DNA of 52,011 bases from an uncultured Enterobacterales bacterium (GTDB lineage Bacteria > Pseudomonadota > Gammaproteobacteria > Enterobacterales > Psychrobiaceae): the NCBI GenBank assembly GCA_937981905.1, contig CALJMY010000096.1:1-52011 (forward strand). The letters are read 5' to 3'. Both the position numbers and the translations under genes were made by a program. Shown piece by piece: positions 36,473 to 46,457 of the stretch. Each line of letters starts with the position of its first letter. The first letter of the stretch is position 1. The notes beneath the pieces are model-generated. The model had not been told where the DNA came from. It ran no database searches and saw only the letters and a list, made by a program, of their open reading frames with translations.

Positions 36473-38208
36473 TGGATGAGTTAAAGATATATACCTATAT
36501 AGCGGTATTCGGTACTTTTACTTTATATTTCGCTATCGCATGGTGGGCTAGAGCTGCTTCTACTAGTGATTTTTATGTCGCTGGTGGTGGTATAACACCT
36601 ATGCAAAATGGCATGGCAATTGGTGCCGATTGGATGAGTGCTGCTTCATTCATTTCAATGGCTGGCTTAATTGCTTTCTTAGGATATGGCGGTTCAGTAT
36701 TCTTAATGGGTTGGACAGGTGGTTATGTATTGTTAGCCATGTTGTTGGCTCCTTACATGCGAAAACACGGTAAATTCACAGTGCCTGAATTTATTTTTGA
36801 TCGTTTTTACTCAAAAACAGCGCGAATTGTTGCGGTTGTTTGTCTAATTATCGCGTCATTAACTTATATCATCGGTCAAATGAAAGGTGTTGGTGTTGCC
36901 TTCTCTCGCTTCTTAGAAGTTGATTATGGTTTAGGTTTAGCAATTGGTATGGGCGTGGTTTGGTTCTACGCTGTACTAGGTGGCATGAAAGGAATCACTT
37001 ATACGCAAATAGCACAATATGTAGTTATGATTTTTGCTTATACAATTCCTGCTGTATTCATCTCTTTACAATTAACTGGTAATCCAATTCCACAACTTGG
37101 CTTAGGTTCAACGTTAGCTGATGGCAGTGGTGTTTATTTACTAGACAAATTAGACATGGTGGTTACTGAATTAGGCTTTAAAGAATATACAACAAGTAAC
37201 ATGAATGGTTCGCTAGATATGTTTGCTTATACTATGTCACTAATGATTGGTACGGCTGGCTTACCACACGTTATTATGCGCTTCTTTACGGTTCCTTCAG
37301 CAAAAGCTGCTCGTGCTTCAGCTGGCTATGCGTTAGTGTTCATCTCATTCTTATATACTGTTGCCCCTGCTGTTGGTGCAATGGCTCGTCTGAATCTGAT
37401 GAGTACTATTGAGCCTACTGCTGGTCAAAACCTAGACTACGAACAACGTCCTCAATGGTTTAAAGACTGGGAAAAGACTGGTTTGTTACAGTTTGAAGAC
37501 AAAAATGGCGATGGAAAAATCAAATATTCAGCGGACAAAGCAACCAATGAAATGGTTAAAGTAGACCGCGATATCATGGTACTTGCTAATCCTGCAATTG
37601 CTAACTTACCTAACTGGGTAATTGCATTAGTTGCTGCCGGTGGCTTAGCGGCTGCGCTCTCAACTGCCGCAGGCTTATTACTTGCTATATCATCTTCAAT
37701 TTCTCATGATTTAATGAAAGGTGTATTAACGCCTGATTTATCTGAAAAGAATGAGCTATTGGCAGGGCGAGTTGTAATGACAATTGCTATTTTAATTTCC
37801 GGTTATCTTGGTTTAAATCCACCTGGATTTGCCGCAGGAACGGTAGCATTAGCCTTTGGTTTGGCTGCATCATCTATATTCCCTGCATTAATGATGGGTA
37901 TATTCTCTAAGAAAATGAGCGGTACAGCAGCCATTGCTGGTATGTGTTCTGGTATCGGAGTTACCATGCTTTATGTATTCCAACATAAAGGCATTATGTT
38001 TATCCCTGGTACTGATTTCTTAGGTGACATGGGCGCAAACTGGTTCTTTGGTATTTCTCCAAATGCATTTGGTGTAGTCGGAGCCTTAGTTAACTTTGCT
38101 GTCGCTTTTGTAGTGCTTCAGTTTACTGGACCAGCACCAAAACATGTTCAAGACTTAGTTGAAAACATGCGTAGCCCAGGTGGCGTTGCAACTGTCAGCG
38201 ATCACTAG
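36472..38208 (+). CDS. Sodium:solute symporter, cation/acetate (VC_2705) subfamily
   Basis: A 578-residue inner-membrane transporter of the SSS family with about 13 hydrophobic helices. The N-terminal part has SDFYVAGGGITPMQNGMAIGADWMSAASF near residues 30-60, shared with ActP-type acetate permeases. A soluble loop around residues 300-365 (DLDYEQRPQWFKDWEKTG and DKNGDGKIKYSADKATNE) is typical of the subfamily that partners DUF4212. It probably takes up acetate or another short carboxylate with sodium. It is the second gene of the operon and ends at a hairpin. The CrbS-like sensor with its own SSS domain lies 834 bp downstream. Confidence 0.93.
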   Translation: MDELKIYTYIAVFGTFTLYFAIAWWARAASTSDFYVAGGGITPMQNGMAIGADWMSAASFISMAGLIAFLGYGGSVFLMGWTGGYVLLAMLLAPYMRKHGKFTVPEFIFDRFYSKTARIVAVVCLIIASLTYIIGQMKGVGVAFSRFLEVDYGLGLAIGMGVVWFYAVLGGMKGITYTQIAQYVVMIFAYTIPAVFISLQLTGNPIPQLGLGSTLADGSGVYLLDKLDMVVTELGFKEYTTSNMNGSLDMFAYTMSLMIGTAGLPHVIMRFFTVPSAKAARASAGYALVFISFLYTVAPAVGAMARLNLMSTIEPTAGQNLDYEQRPQWFKDWEKTGLLQFEDKNGDGKIKYSADKATNEMVKVDRDIMVLANPAIANLPNWVIALVAAGGLAAALSTAAGLLLAISSSISHDLMKGVLTPDLSEKNELLAGRVVMTIAILISGYLGLNPPGFAAGTVALAFGLAASSIFPALMMGIFSKKMSGTAAIAGMCSGIGVTMLYVFQHKGIMFIPGTDFLGDMGANWFFGISPNAFGVVGALVNFAVAFVVLQFTGPAPKHVQDLVENMRSPGGVATVSDH

Positions 38209-38219
38209 ATTTTATTAGT

Positions 38220-38236
38220 CTATTGGACGCCAATAG
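38220..38236. repeat. Short hairpin after the symporter gene
   Basis: CTATTGG-ACG-CCAATAG is a 7-bp perfect stem with a 3-base loop, 12 bases after the stop. It lacks a T-run and precedes the real terminator; it may guard the mRNA 3' end. Confidence 0.5.
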
Positions 38237-38256
38237 TTAACATGTTTTATTAAATG

Positions 38257-38293
38257 ATAAAGGCTATAGATTTTTCTATAGCCTTTATTTTTA
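38257..38293 (+). terminator. Terminator of the symporter operon
   Basis: ATAAAGGCTATAGA pairs with TCTATAGCCTTTAT, a 14-bp stem with a 4-base loop followed by TTTTTAT. Confidence 0.88.
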
Positions 38294-38395
38294 TACATAT
38301 TTAAATCAAAAACCTGTTAGCATGAAATCAATATAAATGCTTTATTGGTATTAAATTTACCAACATTATTAAAGCCTTACAAAGTGAAAAAATGA

Positions 38396-38833
38396 ATGAA
38401 TAAACATACAAGAATTGCCTTAATGGTAGCGCCAATTTTAACTGTCATTGGATATATTGCGGCGGACTATTATGAAGAAAACAAAGCTCAAGAAGATAAA
38501 GTTATTCAGTTAATGCCTGTTGAAGACTGCGATGTGATTAATCAGCAGTGTATTTTGAAATCGGGCGACTTTGAAGTAAATGTTTTTGACAAAGATAACC
38601 TAACAACGGTCAACTCCACCTTTCCATTAGATAGTGCAACAATATTTCTAGTTGATGAAAATAACAAACCGACCGCTTATCCATTAGGAATGATACAAAG
38701 CCCATATTATTGGCATACAAAAACTAATTTAAGAGAATTGATTAGTAACTCAGGAAGTAGCTATAAACTAAGACTTGTAGCGAATATTAAAGGCGGTAGT
38801 TATATTTCAGAATTCCACACTAAAACTAAATAA
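38396..38833 (+). CDS. Hypothetical membrane-anchored protein
   Basis: A 145-residue protein with one N-terminal hydrophobic helix (IALMVAPILTVIGYIAADYY) and a soluble remainder with two cysteines close together (VEDCDVINQQCILKSG near residue 42), followed by a beta-rich body. I recognise no domain. It lies between the symporter operon and the sensor kinase, on the same strand, so it may belong with the transport/sensing module; this is only positional. The ATG at 38396 has a poor ribosome site. A perfect 18-bp palindrome covers its stop codon. Confidence 0.7.
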   Translation: MNKHTRIALMVAPILTVIGYIAADYYEENKAQEDKVIQLMPVEDCDVINQQCILKSGDFEVNVFDKDNLTTVNSTFPLDSATIFLVDENNKPTAYPLGMIQSPYYWHTKTNLRELISNSGSSYKLRLVANIKGGSYISEFHTKTK

Positions 38834-38848
38834 CCTGAATTCAGGTTA
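38831..38848. promoter_or_regulatory. Perfect 18-bp palindrome upstream of the sensor kinase gene
   Basis: TAACCTGAATTCAGGTTA is identical to its reverse complement. It starts at the stop codon of the hypothetical gene, 194 bp before the CrbS-like start. Without loop or T-run it is more like an operator than a terminator; the binding protein is unknown. Confidence 0.5.
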
Positions 38849-39041
38849 AATAATATTGCATATAAAAATTCAAAAACTAATATTATTTCTAATAAGACCT
38901 GATAGTGAGCAATAAATTCTTTATAGAAATTGGTATAACACTGCCCTACCAATTACTAATCAGACCATTGTCTTAGTAAACGTGTTTATAAAGCTATGAT
39001 AAAGTCGAGTAAATTGTTTTTCATATGTTGAAAGGACTTAC

Positions 39042-42000
39042 ATGGCCTTAAGTTGGATCGCTCTGGCAATAGTCTACCTAGCCGGACTATTTTGGTTGGC
39101 AAAGTGGGGTGATAGCCATTCCGCTACTGCAAAAAAACTCACTTCTCATCCAGCTATTTATTCTTTGGCTCTAGCTATTTATTGCACAGCTTGGACATTT
39201 TTTGGATCTGTCGGGGCGGCTACTCGTAATACATGGGATTACCTGCCAATCTTACTTGGTCCCATTTTGTTATATTTATTTGGATATCGCTTTTTATTAA
39301 AACTCACACAAGTCAGTAAAAAGCAAAATATCACTACTATTGCTGATTTCATTTCATCTCGTTATGGTAAAAGACAAACAGTTGCTTTACTGGTCACGAT
39401 CATTGCTTTATTAGCCACAATTCCCTATATCGCATTGCAATTGAAAGCTATTGGCTCTGCATTTTTATTAGTATCAGGACAAAAAGACACCAACAGTGTC
39501 GTGCTTGGTGCTACCTTATTTATTGCCTTATTTTCTATCTATTTTGGTACTAAACGTGTTGATGTCACAGAATATCGTCGTGGTTTTATTCTAGCTATTT
39601 CATTCGAATCTATCATTAAATTAACAGCGTTGATTGCTGTTGCTGTGTATGGCTATAGCTGGTGGCAACAACAAAATGATGGGGCTATGTTAGCTTCATT
39701 TGTTAGTTATGAAGCGTTAGATAATTTTCAATCTACTACTTTCTGGGCGCAAACATTAATGGCAGCTGCTGCTGTCATTTGTCTTCCTCGTCAATTTCAT
39801 GTGGCAGTAATCGATAACCTTAGTCTTAACCACCTAAAAACCGCTCGTTGGTTGTTTCCTCTATATCTAATCATTATTGCTGCTGTTATTCCGATTATAT
39901 CTGTTGCAGGCCAAGCAATGTTAGGTAGCAGTGGTAACGAGCCTGACACTTATGTATTGAGTTTAGCCATCTTGTCAGATTCATTGTTATTAAAAATGTT
40001 GGTCTTTGTGGGTGGTTTATCCGCAGCTACTGCAATGATTATAGTCGCTACATTAACCTTAAGTACGATGTTGACCAATGATGTAATTTTACCAAATTTT
40101 TTAGCGAATAAAGACCATAAGAAACCTAGTTTAGATTACACACATACTATTATATTGATTCGACGAATTGTAATCGGGATGTTGTTATTATTAGCTTATA
40201 TATACCAACAACAAATGACGAACAGTAGCTCTCTTGCGTCGATAGGTCTCCTTGCTTTTTCTTTAGTAATCCAATTACTACCAGCAATCGTGGGTGGACT
40301 ATATTGGAAACGAGGTCATGCACACGGTGTTTATGCAGGATTAATTGTAGGTGTAGTAGTTTGGATATTATGGTTAATTTTACCGATAATTAATGAAAGT
40401 TCAGGTTTATTTTTACATAACGCAGCAATTAGCGAAGGCGCAATTTTAAGTTTAATCGCTAACATCATCGCCTATATTTTGTTTTCTATGTATTCACAAA
40501 CTAGTTTGATTGATCGGATTCAAGCGGAAGCCTTTGTTACATCGATTGAAGTCGCATCAATTGAAGTAAGAGAAGAGCATGATGATAAACATAATTTAAA
40601 CACAACAGTTCAAGACTTAATAACGCTACTAACGACTTTTTTAGGAGAGACTCGATGTCAAATGCTAATAGAAGAATACCAACACCGACAAAATTTGACG
40701 CTTAACTTAGAGCAAAAACCTCATAAGACTTTCGTCGTTTTTAGTGAACGTGCATTAGGCGGTGTAATCGGTGCTTCAAGTGCAAAAGTATTAGTGGATA
40801 GTGCATTAAGTGGTAAACGTTTAAATTTTGAAGAAGTAGTTAACTTTTTTGATGACACAACCCAAGCTATTCAGTTTAATATCAGTGCATTATTTACGTC
40901 TCTAGAAAGCCTTGAACAAGGCATTAGCGTCATCGATAAAAACCTAGACTTGGTAGCATGGAATAAAAGTTATGTCGCTTTATTTGATTACCCTGATGAT
41001 TTAATCACGGTCGGGACACCTGTAGCTGACTTGATTCGTTATAACGCTCAACGAGGAGAATGTGGCGTCGGCAATATTGACGTTTTAGTCCAAAAACGTC
41101 TCGAACATATGCGCAGCGGAACTAGTCATCGATTTCTGCGACAACGCAGTGATGGTCGTGTCATTGAAATGGTTGGTAACCCTTTGCCTGGCGGAGGTTT
41201 TATTACTAGTTTTAATGATGTGACACAGCATATTGAGATTCAGCACGCTTTAAAAGAAGCTAATATAGATCTACAAAATCGAATTCAAAAGCGCTCAGAA
41301 GAAGTTAAAACCATCAATGCTGAATTACATCTTGAAATTCAACGACGTGCAGACGCAGAAACAGAGCTCGTTAATGCTCGTAAAACGGCAGAAAAGGCAA
41401 ATGCTAAGAAAACTAATTTCTTAGCTTTGGCCAGTCACGATATTTTACAGCCATTAAATGCCGCTAAGTTATATTTGGGTGCACTACAAGAAGAGCCATT
41501 AGAAAAAGAAGCGAGTCAAATAGTACAAAAACTAGATGACAGTTTAAACGCTAGTGAAGTATTAATTGCTACTTTATTAGATATTGCACGTTTAGACCAA
41601 GGCGATATGAAACCGCGTTTTAGCGCTGTATCTATCAAGACTTTGATGAATCCATTAATCGATGAGCTTAACATGCAAGCCGAGGAAAAAGGTTTACAAT
41701 TAACCTGCAAAATTCAAGATGTTTGGCTTAACACTGATAGAACCTATTTATATAGAATTTTACAAAACTTATTATCCAACGCTATAAAATACACACCTAG
41801 CGGTCGAGTACTATTGACTGTTCGTAAACGAAAAAATACAGTGTTACTGCAAGTATGGGATACTGGTTTAGGTATTGAACAAGAAGAATTAAGTAATATT
41901 TTTAGTGATTTTTATCGTTCTGGCGATCAGCGTCAACACGGTTTTGGTCTAGGGTTAGGCGTTGTCGCACGCCTTGGTCAACAGCTAAATTCACCTGTGC

Positions 42001-42488
42001 AAGTGCGTTCAATTCTAGGACAAGGAAGTTGTTTTTCAATTGAGTTACCAAGCTGTGCACCTGATATACCATTAATTACTGGACAATTAAGCACCAATAA
42101 AGTTGGTTTAGCTGGTTTACGTGTCTTATGTGTTGACGATAAACGTGAAAACCTTGATGCGATGCTGACATTTTTAAACAAATGGCAGGTCGATGTGAAA
42201 ACGGCATGTACTTCTGCTGAAGCAATGGATGTGCTGAGCTTATTTGAGCCCCAGCTAATTCTAATGGATTATAATCTCAATGATGAAGTCAATGGGCTAC
42301 AACTCATTGCAAAAATCCGTAACTACCTTGGTTATCAAATACCTGCAATTTTAGTCACGGCTAATCAAGATGAAGAAGTAATTACTCAAGCTTTTAACCA
42401 AAATTGTCAATATTTAAATAAACCGCTAAAACCAGCAAAGCTTAGAGTCCTGCTTCAGGCCGCGCAAGTTGAAGGTGCGAAGCAATAA
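39042..42488 (+). CDS. Hybrid sensor histidine kinase with sodium-solute symporter domain (CrbS-like)
   Basis: A 1148-residue membrane sensor. An N-terminal SSS transporter-like domain of about 13 helices (residues 1-490) is joined to a PAS domain (about 605-720; SLEQGISVIDKNLDLVAWNK). A coiled coil follows, then the kinase core: His near 798 in ALASHDILQPLNAAK, N box NLLSNAIKYTP near 909, DTGLGIEQEE and GLGLGVVARL. The C-terminal receiver has phospho-acceptor Asp1076 in LMDYNLND. This architecture is that of CrbS/MxtR-type kinases that control acetate use (acs, actP) in Vibrio and Pseudomonas. Its last 47 bases overlap the end of the regulator gene on the other strand. Substrate sensing is inferred. 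Confidence 0.9.
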   Translation: MALSWIALAIVYLAGLFWLAKWGDSHSATAKKLTSHPAIYSLALAIYCTAWTFFGSVGAATRNTWDYLPILLGPILLYLFGYRFLLKLTQVSKKQNITTIADFISSRYGKRQTVALLVTIIALLATIPYIALQLKAIGSAFLLVSGQKDTNSVVLGATLFIALFSIYFGTKRVDVTEYRRGFILAISFESIIKLTALIAVAVYGYSWWQQQNDGAMLASFVSYEALDNFQSTTFWAQTLMAAAAVICLPRQFHVAVIDNLSLNHLKTARWLFPLYLIIIAAVIPIISVAGQAMLGSSGNEPDTYVLSLAILSDSLLLKMLVFVGGLSAATAMIIVATLTLSTMLTNDVILPNFLANKDHKKPSLDYTHTIILIRRIVIGMLLLLAYIYQQQMTNSSSLASIGLLAFSLVIQLLPAIVGGLYWKRGHAHGVYAGLIVGVVVWILWLILPIINESSGLFLHNAAISEGAILSLIANIIAYILFSMYSQTSLIDRIQAEAFVTSIEVASIEVREEHDDKHNLNTTVQDLITLLTTFLGETRCQMLIEEYQHRQNLTLNLEQKPHKTFVVFSERALGGVIGASSAKVLVDSALSGKRLNFEEVVNFFDDTTQAIQFNISALFTSLESLEQGISVIDKNLDLVAWNKSYVALFDYPDDLITVGTPVADLIRYNAQRGECGVGNIDVLVQKRLEHMRSGTSHRFLRQRSDGRVIEMVGNPLPGGGFITSFNDVTQHIEIQHALKEANIDLQNRIQKRSEEVKTINAELHLEIQRRADAETELVNARKTAEKANAKKTNFLALASHDILQPLNAAKLYLGALQEEPLEKEASQIVQKLDDSLNASEVLIATLLDIARLDQGDMKPRFSAVSIKTLMNPLIDELNMQAEEKGLQLTCKIQDVWLNTDRTYLYRILQNLLSNAIKYTPSGRVLLTVRKRKNTVLLQVWDTGLGIEQEELSNIFSDFYRSGDQRQHGFGLGLGVVARLGQQLNSPVQVRSILGQGSCFSIELPSCAPDIPLITGQLSTNKVGLAGLRVLCVDDKRENLDAMLTFLNKWQVDVKTACTSAEAMDVLSLFEPQLILMDYNLNDEVNGLQLIAKIRNYLGYQIPAILVTANQDEEVITQAFNQNCQYLNKPLKPAKLRVLLQAAQVEGAKQ

Positions 42489-43095
42489 GGACCGCTTGAG
42501 TACGGTTGTTAATATGTAGCTTTTTAAAGATGGCGGTTACGTGTGCTTTTACTGTTGCTGTCGCAATATCCAAATTATAACCAATTTGTTTATTCAATAA
42601 ACCGTCTCGCATATAACACAAAACCTTGTATTGCGCGGGTGTAAGGCTCGCTACTCTAACGGCTAATTCAGTAAACTCATTGTCTACTTCTACCCCATCA
42701 GCAGCATAAGTTTGTGGTAACCAAATATCTCCTTCTAACATTGCTGTTACTGCCAAGGAAATTTGTGCTGCACTAGTTGTTTTAGGGACAAAACCTAGCG
42801 CGCCAATATTGATGACTTTTGAAATTATGTCTCGATCTTCCAAACCAGACACAACTGCAATGGGTAAATCAGGAAATATTTTACGGATGTGAATCAGACC
42901 AAAAAGGTCGCCGCTACCAGGCATGTGGAGATCCAGTAGCAGTAAATCGATATCTTTAGTTTGATGTAATACTTCGACAGTTTCTTTTAAATCAGCAGCT
43001 TCAAGTAAGGTAAGTTGCTCAAAGCTATTACTTAATGCGCCCCTTATTGCATCGCGATACAACGGATGATCATCAGCGATTAGTAATGTTGTCAT
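42442..43095 (-). CDS. LuxR-family response regulator (CrbR-like)
   Basis: A 217-residue response regulator: receiver with DDHPLYRDA at the N-terminus and phospho-acceptor Asp55 in LLLLDLHMPGSGD, then a LuxR-type HTH (LTPAQYKVLCYMRDGLLNKQIGYNLDIATATVKAHVTAIF in the region 150-192). It is encoded tail to tail with the CrbS-like kinase, sharing 47 bases of coding sequence. In Vibrio, CrbR activates acetyl-CoA synthetase. The likely target in this window is the symporter operon. The function is inferred from the pair, not proven. Confidence 0.9.
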   Translation of the reverse strand: MTTLLIADDHPLYRDAIRGALSNSFEQLTLLEAADLKETVEVLHQTKDIDLLLLDLHMPGSGDLFGLIHIRKIFPDLPIAVVSGLEDRDIISKVINIGALGFVPKTTSAAQISLAVTAMLEGDIWLPQTYAADGVEVDNEFTELAVRVASLTPAQYKVLCYMRDGLLNKQIGYNLDIATATVKAHVTAIFKKLHINNRTQAVLIASHLQLARPEAGL

Positions 43096-43332
43096 AAAGT
43101 AACCTAATATTATTTAACTTTCTGTTAACGAGTGTATCAACAACTGATGAGTCTGCCAATGTCGATATATTACCCAATTGAACATATTCGCTGACACATT
43201 ATTTTGCTATAAGAAAAATTAGTTGCCCTACAAATATTATATTTTAAATAACGCACATCATGATGATGGGAAAAGACACCTAACTACGGTATATTTACCA
43301 CATTATTTATTCGGTTATTTTTCGGAGCCCTC

Positions 43333-43959
43333 ATGGCCGCACTCGGCACGTTATATATTGTTTCTGCACCTAGCGGCGCAGGTAAATCGAGTTTGATTTC
43401 AGCGTTGATTGAAAAAAATACTCAAAACAATCTACAAGTTTCGGTTTCTCACACGACAAGAGCGCCAAGAACAGGTGAAGAAAATGGTATTCACTATCAT
43501 TTTGTCAATGTTGACGCCTTTAAAGCATTAATCGATGACAATGTATTTTTTGAATGGGCTCAAGTGTTCGATAATTATTACGGAACCTCTCGTACTGTAA
43601 TTGAAGAACAACTAGCAAAAGGTATCGATGTATTTTTAGATATTGATTGGCAAGGTGCTCGTCAAGTTAAAGAATTAATGCCACAAGCTAAAGGTATTTT
43701 TATCATGCCGCCATCACGTACAGAGCTTGAGCGACGCTTAGTAGGGCGCGGAACAGACAGTGAAGAAGTAATAAATTCACGAATGCAACAAGCCGTTAGT
43801 GAGATGTCACATTTCGACGAATACGATTATTTAATTATTAATGACGATTTTGAACAAGCATTATCTGATTTTAGTGCTATTATCGAGTGTAATCGCTTGT
43901 ATACCAACCAACAATTATTAAAACATAGCGATATGTTAAAAGATCTGTTGGCGCCATAG
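43333..43959 (+). CDS. gmk: Guanylate kinase
   Basis: A 208-residue enzyme that phosphorylates GMP to GDP. It has the P-loop [12 protein letters not shown] at residues 11-22 and the GMP-binding stretch [20 protein letters not shown] near 37. [10 protein letters not shown] near 100 and [15 protein letters not shown] complete the family pattern. CGGAG precedes the ATG. It leads the gmk-rpoZ-spoT set, as in E. coli. Confidence 0.97.
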   Translation: MAALGTLYIVSAPSGAGKSSLISALIEKNTQNNLQVSVSHTTRAPRTGEENGIHYHFVNVDAFKALIDDNVFFEWAQVFDNYYGTSRTVIEEQLAKGIDVFLDIDWQGARQVKELMPQAKGIFIMPPSRTELERRLVGRGTDSEEVINSRMQQAVSEMSHFDEYDYLIINDDFEQALSDFSAIIECNRLYTNQQLLKHSDMLKDLLAP

Positions 43960-44012
43960 GGTAAATCGAGTATACTTTTGCGTCATTTTTTATACATAAT
44001 TTAGGAGTTTCC

Positions 44013-44294
44013 ATGGCTCGCGTAACAGTTGAAGATGCTTTAGATCAAGTTGGTAACCGTTTTGACTTAATTCTTGTCGCTGCACGTCGTGCTCGTCAAT
44101 TAGCAAACGGCGGCCAAGATGCTCTAGTAGACGAAGAAAACGATAAACCAACCGTAGTAGCACTTCGTGAAATTGAAAAAGGTCTTGTGACCAATGAAAC
44201 AATGGATGAGTGTGAGCGTGTTGTACAACGCGAACAAGAAGCGGCTGAACTTGCTGCGGTAGCTGCTATTGCAGAAGGCCGAATCAGCGAGTAA
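44013..44294 (+). CDS. rpoZ: RNA polymerase omega subunit
   Basis: A 93-residue small subunit of RNA polymerase that assists beta-prime folding and forms one ppGpp site with it. The start [30 protein letters not shown] is the family signature, with [14 protein letters not shown] near 49. TAGGAG precedes the ATG. It is 53 bases after gmk and 34 bases before spoT. Confidence 0.97.
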   Translation: MARVTVEDALDQVGNRFDLILVAARRARQLANGGQDALVDEENDKPTVVALREIEKGLVTNETMDECERVVQREQEAAELAAVAAIAEGRISE

Positions 44295-44328
44295 TCGCGC
44301 TTCATCCTTATTCACAACGGGGTGAACA

Positions 44329-46425
44329 TTGTACCTAATAGAAAATCTTGTAGAGGTAGCATCGAGCTACCTTGAACCATCACAAGTAGAACAAGTTGTT
44401 GACGCTTATCGCGTAGCTAAAGCTGCACATGAGGGTCAATTTCGTTCGTCTGGTGAACCATACGTTACGCATCCCGTTGCAGTCTGCCAAATTTTAGCCG
44501 ATATGCATCTTGATCACGAAACATTAATGGCGGCGTTATTACACGACGTTATTGAAGATACCCCAGTTACTCAAGACGAACTCGCTGCACAATTTGGCGA
44601 AACCGTTGGTGATTTGGTTGAAGGTGTTTCAAAGCTCGATAAATTGAAATTTAGAGATCATAAAGAAGCGCAAGCCGAAAACTTTCGTAAAATGATGATG
44701 GCTATGGTTCAAGATCTACGAGTTATTCTGATCAAACTTGCTGACCGAACACATAACATGCGCACATTGGGAGCATTACGCCCTGATAAACGCCGTCGTA
44801 TTGCCCGTGAAACACTTGATATTTATGCACCAATTGCTAATCGTCTTGGTATTCATAATATAAAATATGAATTAGAAGAATTAGGCTTTAAAGGATTATA
44901 TCCAAATAGATTTCGTGTTTTAAATGAAGTAGTTAAACACGCGAAAGGCAATCGTAAAGAAGTTCTTCAAAATGTTGAGCAAGAAATTAGTGGTCGCTTA
45001 GCCGAAGCTAATATCCATGCATCAATAGAAGGCCGTCAAAAGAATCTTTATTCTATTTACAATAAAATGCGCAGCAAAGAAATTCATTTCGAAGATGTTA
45101 TGGACATTTATGCATTCCGTATAATTGTGGATGATATAGACACATGTTATCGCTCACTTGGTGCTATGCATACCTTATTTAAACCTCGCCCTGGGCGTTT
45201 TAAGGATTATATTGCACTGCCTAAAGCCAATGGCTACCAATCATTACACACCTCGCTTTTAGGTCCACATGGTATTCCTGTTGAAGTTCAAATTAGAACT
45301 GAACACATGGACCAAATGGCCGATAAAGGAGTGGCTGCGCATTGGGTTTATAAAAATGATGATAGCCAAGGTACTACAGCTCAAGTGCGCGCTCGTCATT
45401 GGGTACAAAGCTTATTAGAACTACAACAGAGTGCCGGTAACTCTTTCGAATTTATCGAAAATGTAAAAACCGACTTATTTCCTGATGAAATTTACGTGTT
45501 CACTCCAAACGGTAATTTACTTGAATTGCCTGCAGGTTCAACACCCGTTGATTTTGCATACGCAGTTCATACTGATATTGGCAACTCATGTGTGGGCGCA
45601 CGAGTAGATCGTCAATCTTATTCACTCAGTCAAAAGCTGATTAGTGGTCAGAATGTAGAAATAATCACAGCACCAGGATCACAGCCCAATGCAGCATGGT
45701 TAAACTTTGTTGTGACGGCTCGTGCACGTTCTCAAATTCGTAATGTATTAAAGAGTCGCCATACTAAAGAATCAGTAACATTAGGCAGACGATTACTATC
45801 TCATGCAATGGGTGATATTGAATTAGATACGTTAGACGAAGAAAGAGTGAATCAAGTTGTTAAAGATACCAACCACGAATCATTCGACGCTTTACTCTCG
45901 AATATTGGTTTAGGTAATGCGATGAGCTTTGCTATTGCGCATCAATTAACCGATATCAGTTCTAATGACAACGGAAAAACTAATAAAGTATCGATTAAGG
46001 GTGCCGATGGCATGCTTATTTCTTATGCTAAATGTTGTCGCCCTATTCCTGGCGATCCAATCATTGCTCATTTAAGTCCGGGTAAAGGGTTAGTTATTCA
46101 TATTGAATGTTGTGCAAATATTTCAGGTTTTGAAAAAGAGAAAGATAAGTACTTACATGTTGAGTGGGATAACGAAAGTAAAAACGAATACCTAACTCAT
46201 ATTCGTATTGATATGGTCAATCATCAAGGTATTTTAGCCGCGGTGACGACAGCAATATCTAATGCTGGTGCGAATATAAACTCCATGAATACAGAAGAAA
46301 AAGAAGGTCGTATTTATTTCGTAAACGTAGTTATATGCGTTAAAGATCGTATACATTTAGCTAACGTTATTCGTCGTGTTCGTGTAGTAAATGATGTTAT
46401 TAAAGTAACACGCCTTAAACATTAA
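44329..46425 (+). CDS. spoT: Bifunctional (p)ppGpp synthase/hydrolase SpoT
   Basis: A 698-residue enzyme that makes and chiefly degrades ppGpp. The HD hydrolase domain is N-terminal (HPVAVCQIL near 47, LLHDVIEDT near 70). The synthetase domain has KANGYQSLHTSLLG near 304. The TGS domain contains DEIYVFTPNG near 385, and an ACT domain ends the protein. The start is TTG at 44329 behind GGGGTG; MYLIENL matches the E. coli N-terminus MYLFE, which also starts at TTG. It follows rpoZ by 34 bases. Confidence 0.97.
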   Translation: MYLIENLVEVASSYLEPSQVEQVVDAYRVAKAAHEGQFRSSGEPYVTHPVAVCQILADMHLDHETLMAALLHDVIEDTPVTQDELAAQFGETVGDLVEGVSKLDKLKFRDHKEAQAENFRKMMMAMVQDLRVILIKLADRTHNMRTLGALRPDKRRRIARETLDIYAPIANRLGIHNIKYELEELGFKGLYPNRFRVLNEVVKHAKGNRKEVLQNVEQEISGRLAEANIHASIEGRQKNLYSIYNKMRSKEIHFEDVMDIYAFRIIVDDIDTCYRSLGAMHTLFKPRPGRFKDYIALPKANGYQSLHTSLLGPHGIPVEVQIRTEHMDQMADKGVAAHWVYKNDDSQGTTAQVRARHWVQSLLELQQSAGNSFEFIENVKTDLFPDEIYVFTPNGNLLELPAGSTPVDFAYAVHTDIGNSCVGARVDRQSYSLSQKLISGQNVEIITAPGSQPNAAWLNFVVTARARSQIRNVLKSRHTKESVTLGRRLLSHAMGDIELDTLDEERVNQVVKDTNHESFDALLSNIGLGNAMSFAIAHQLTDISSNDNGKTNKVSIKGADGMLISYAKCCRPIPGDPIIAHLSPGKGLVIHIECCANISGFEKEKDKYLHVEWDNESKNEYLTHIRIDMVNHQGILAAVTTAISNAGANINSMNTEEKEGRIYFVNVVICVKDRIHLANVIRRVRVVNDVIKVTRLKH

Positions 46426-46457
46426 TTTTAAAATATTTAATTTTGGAGAAATAAAAA

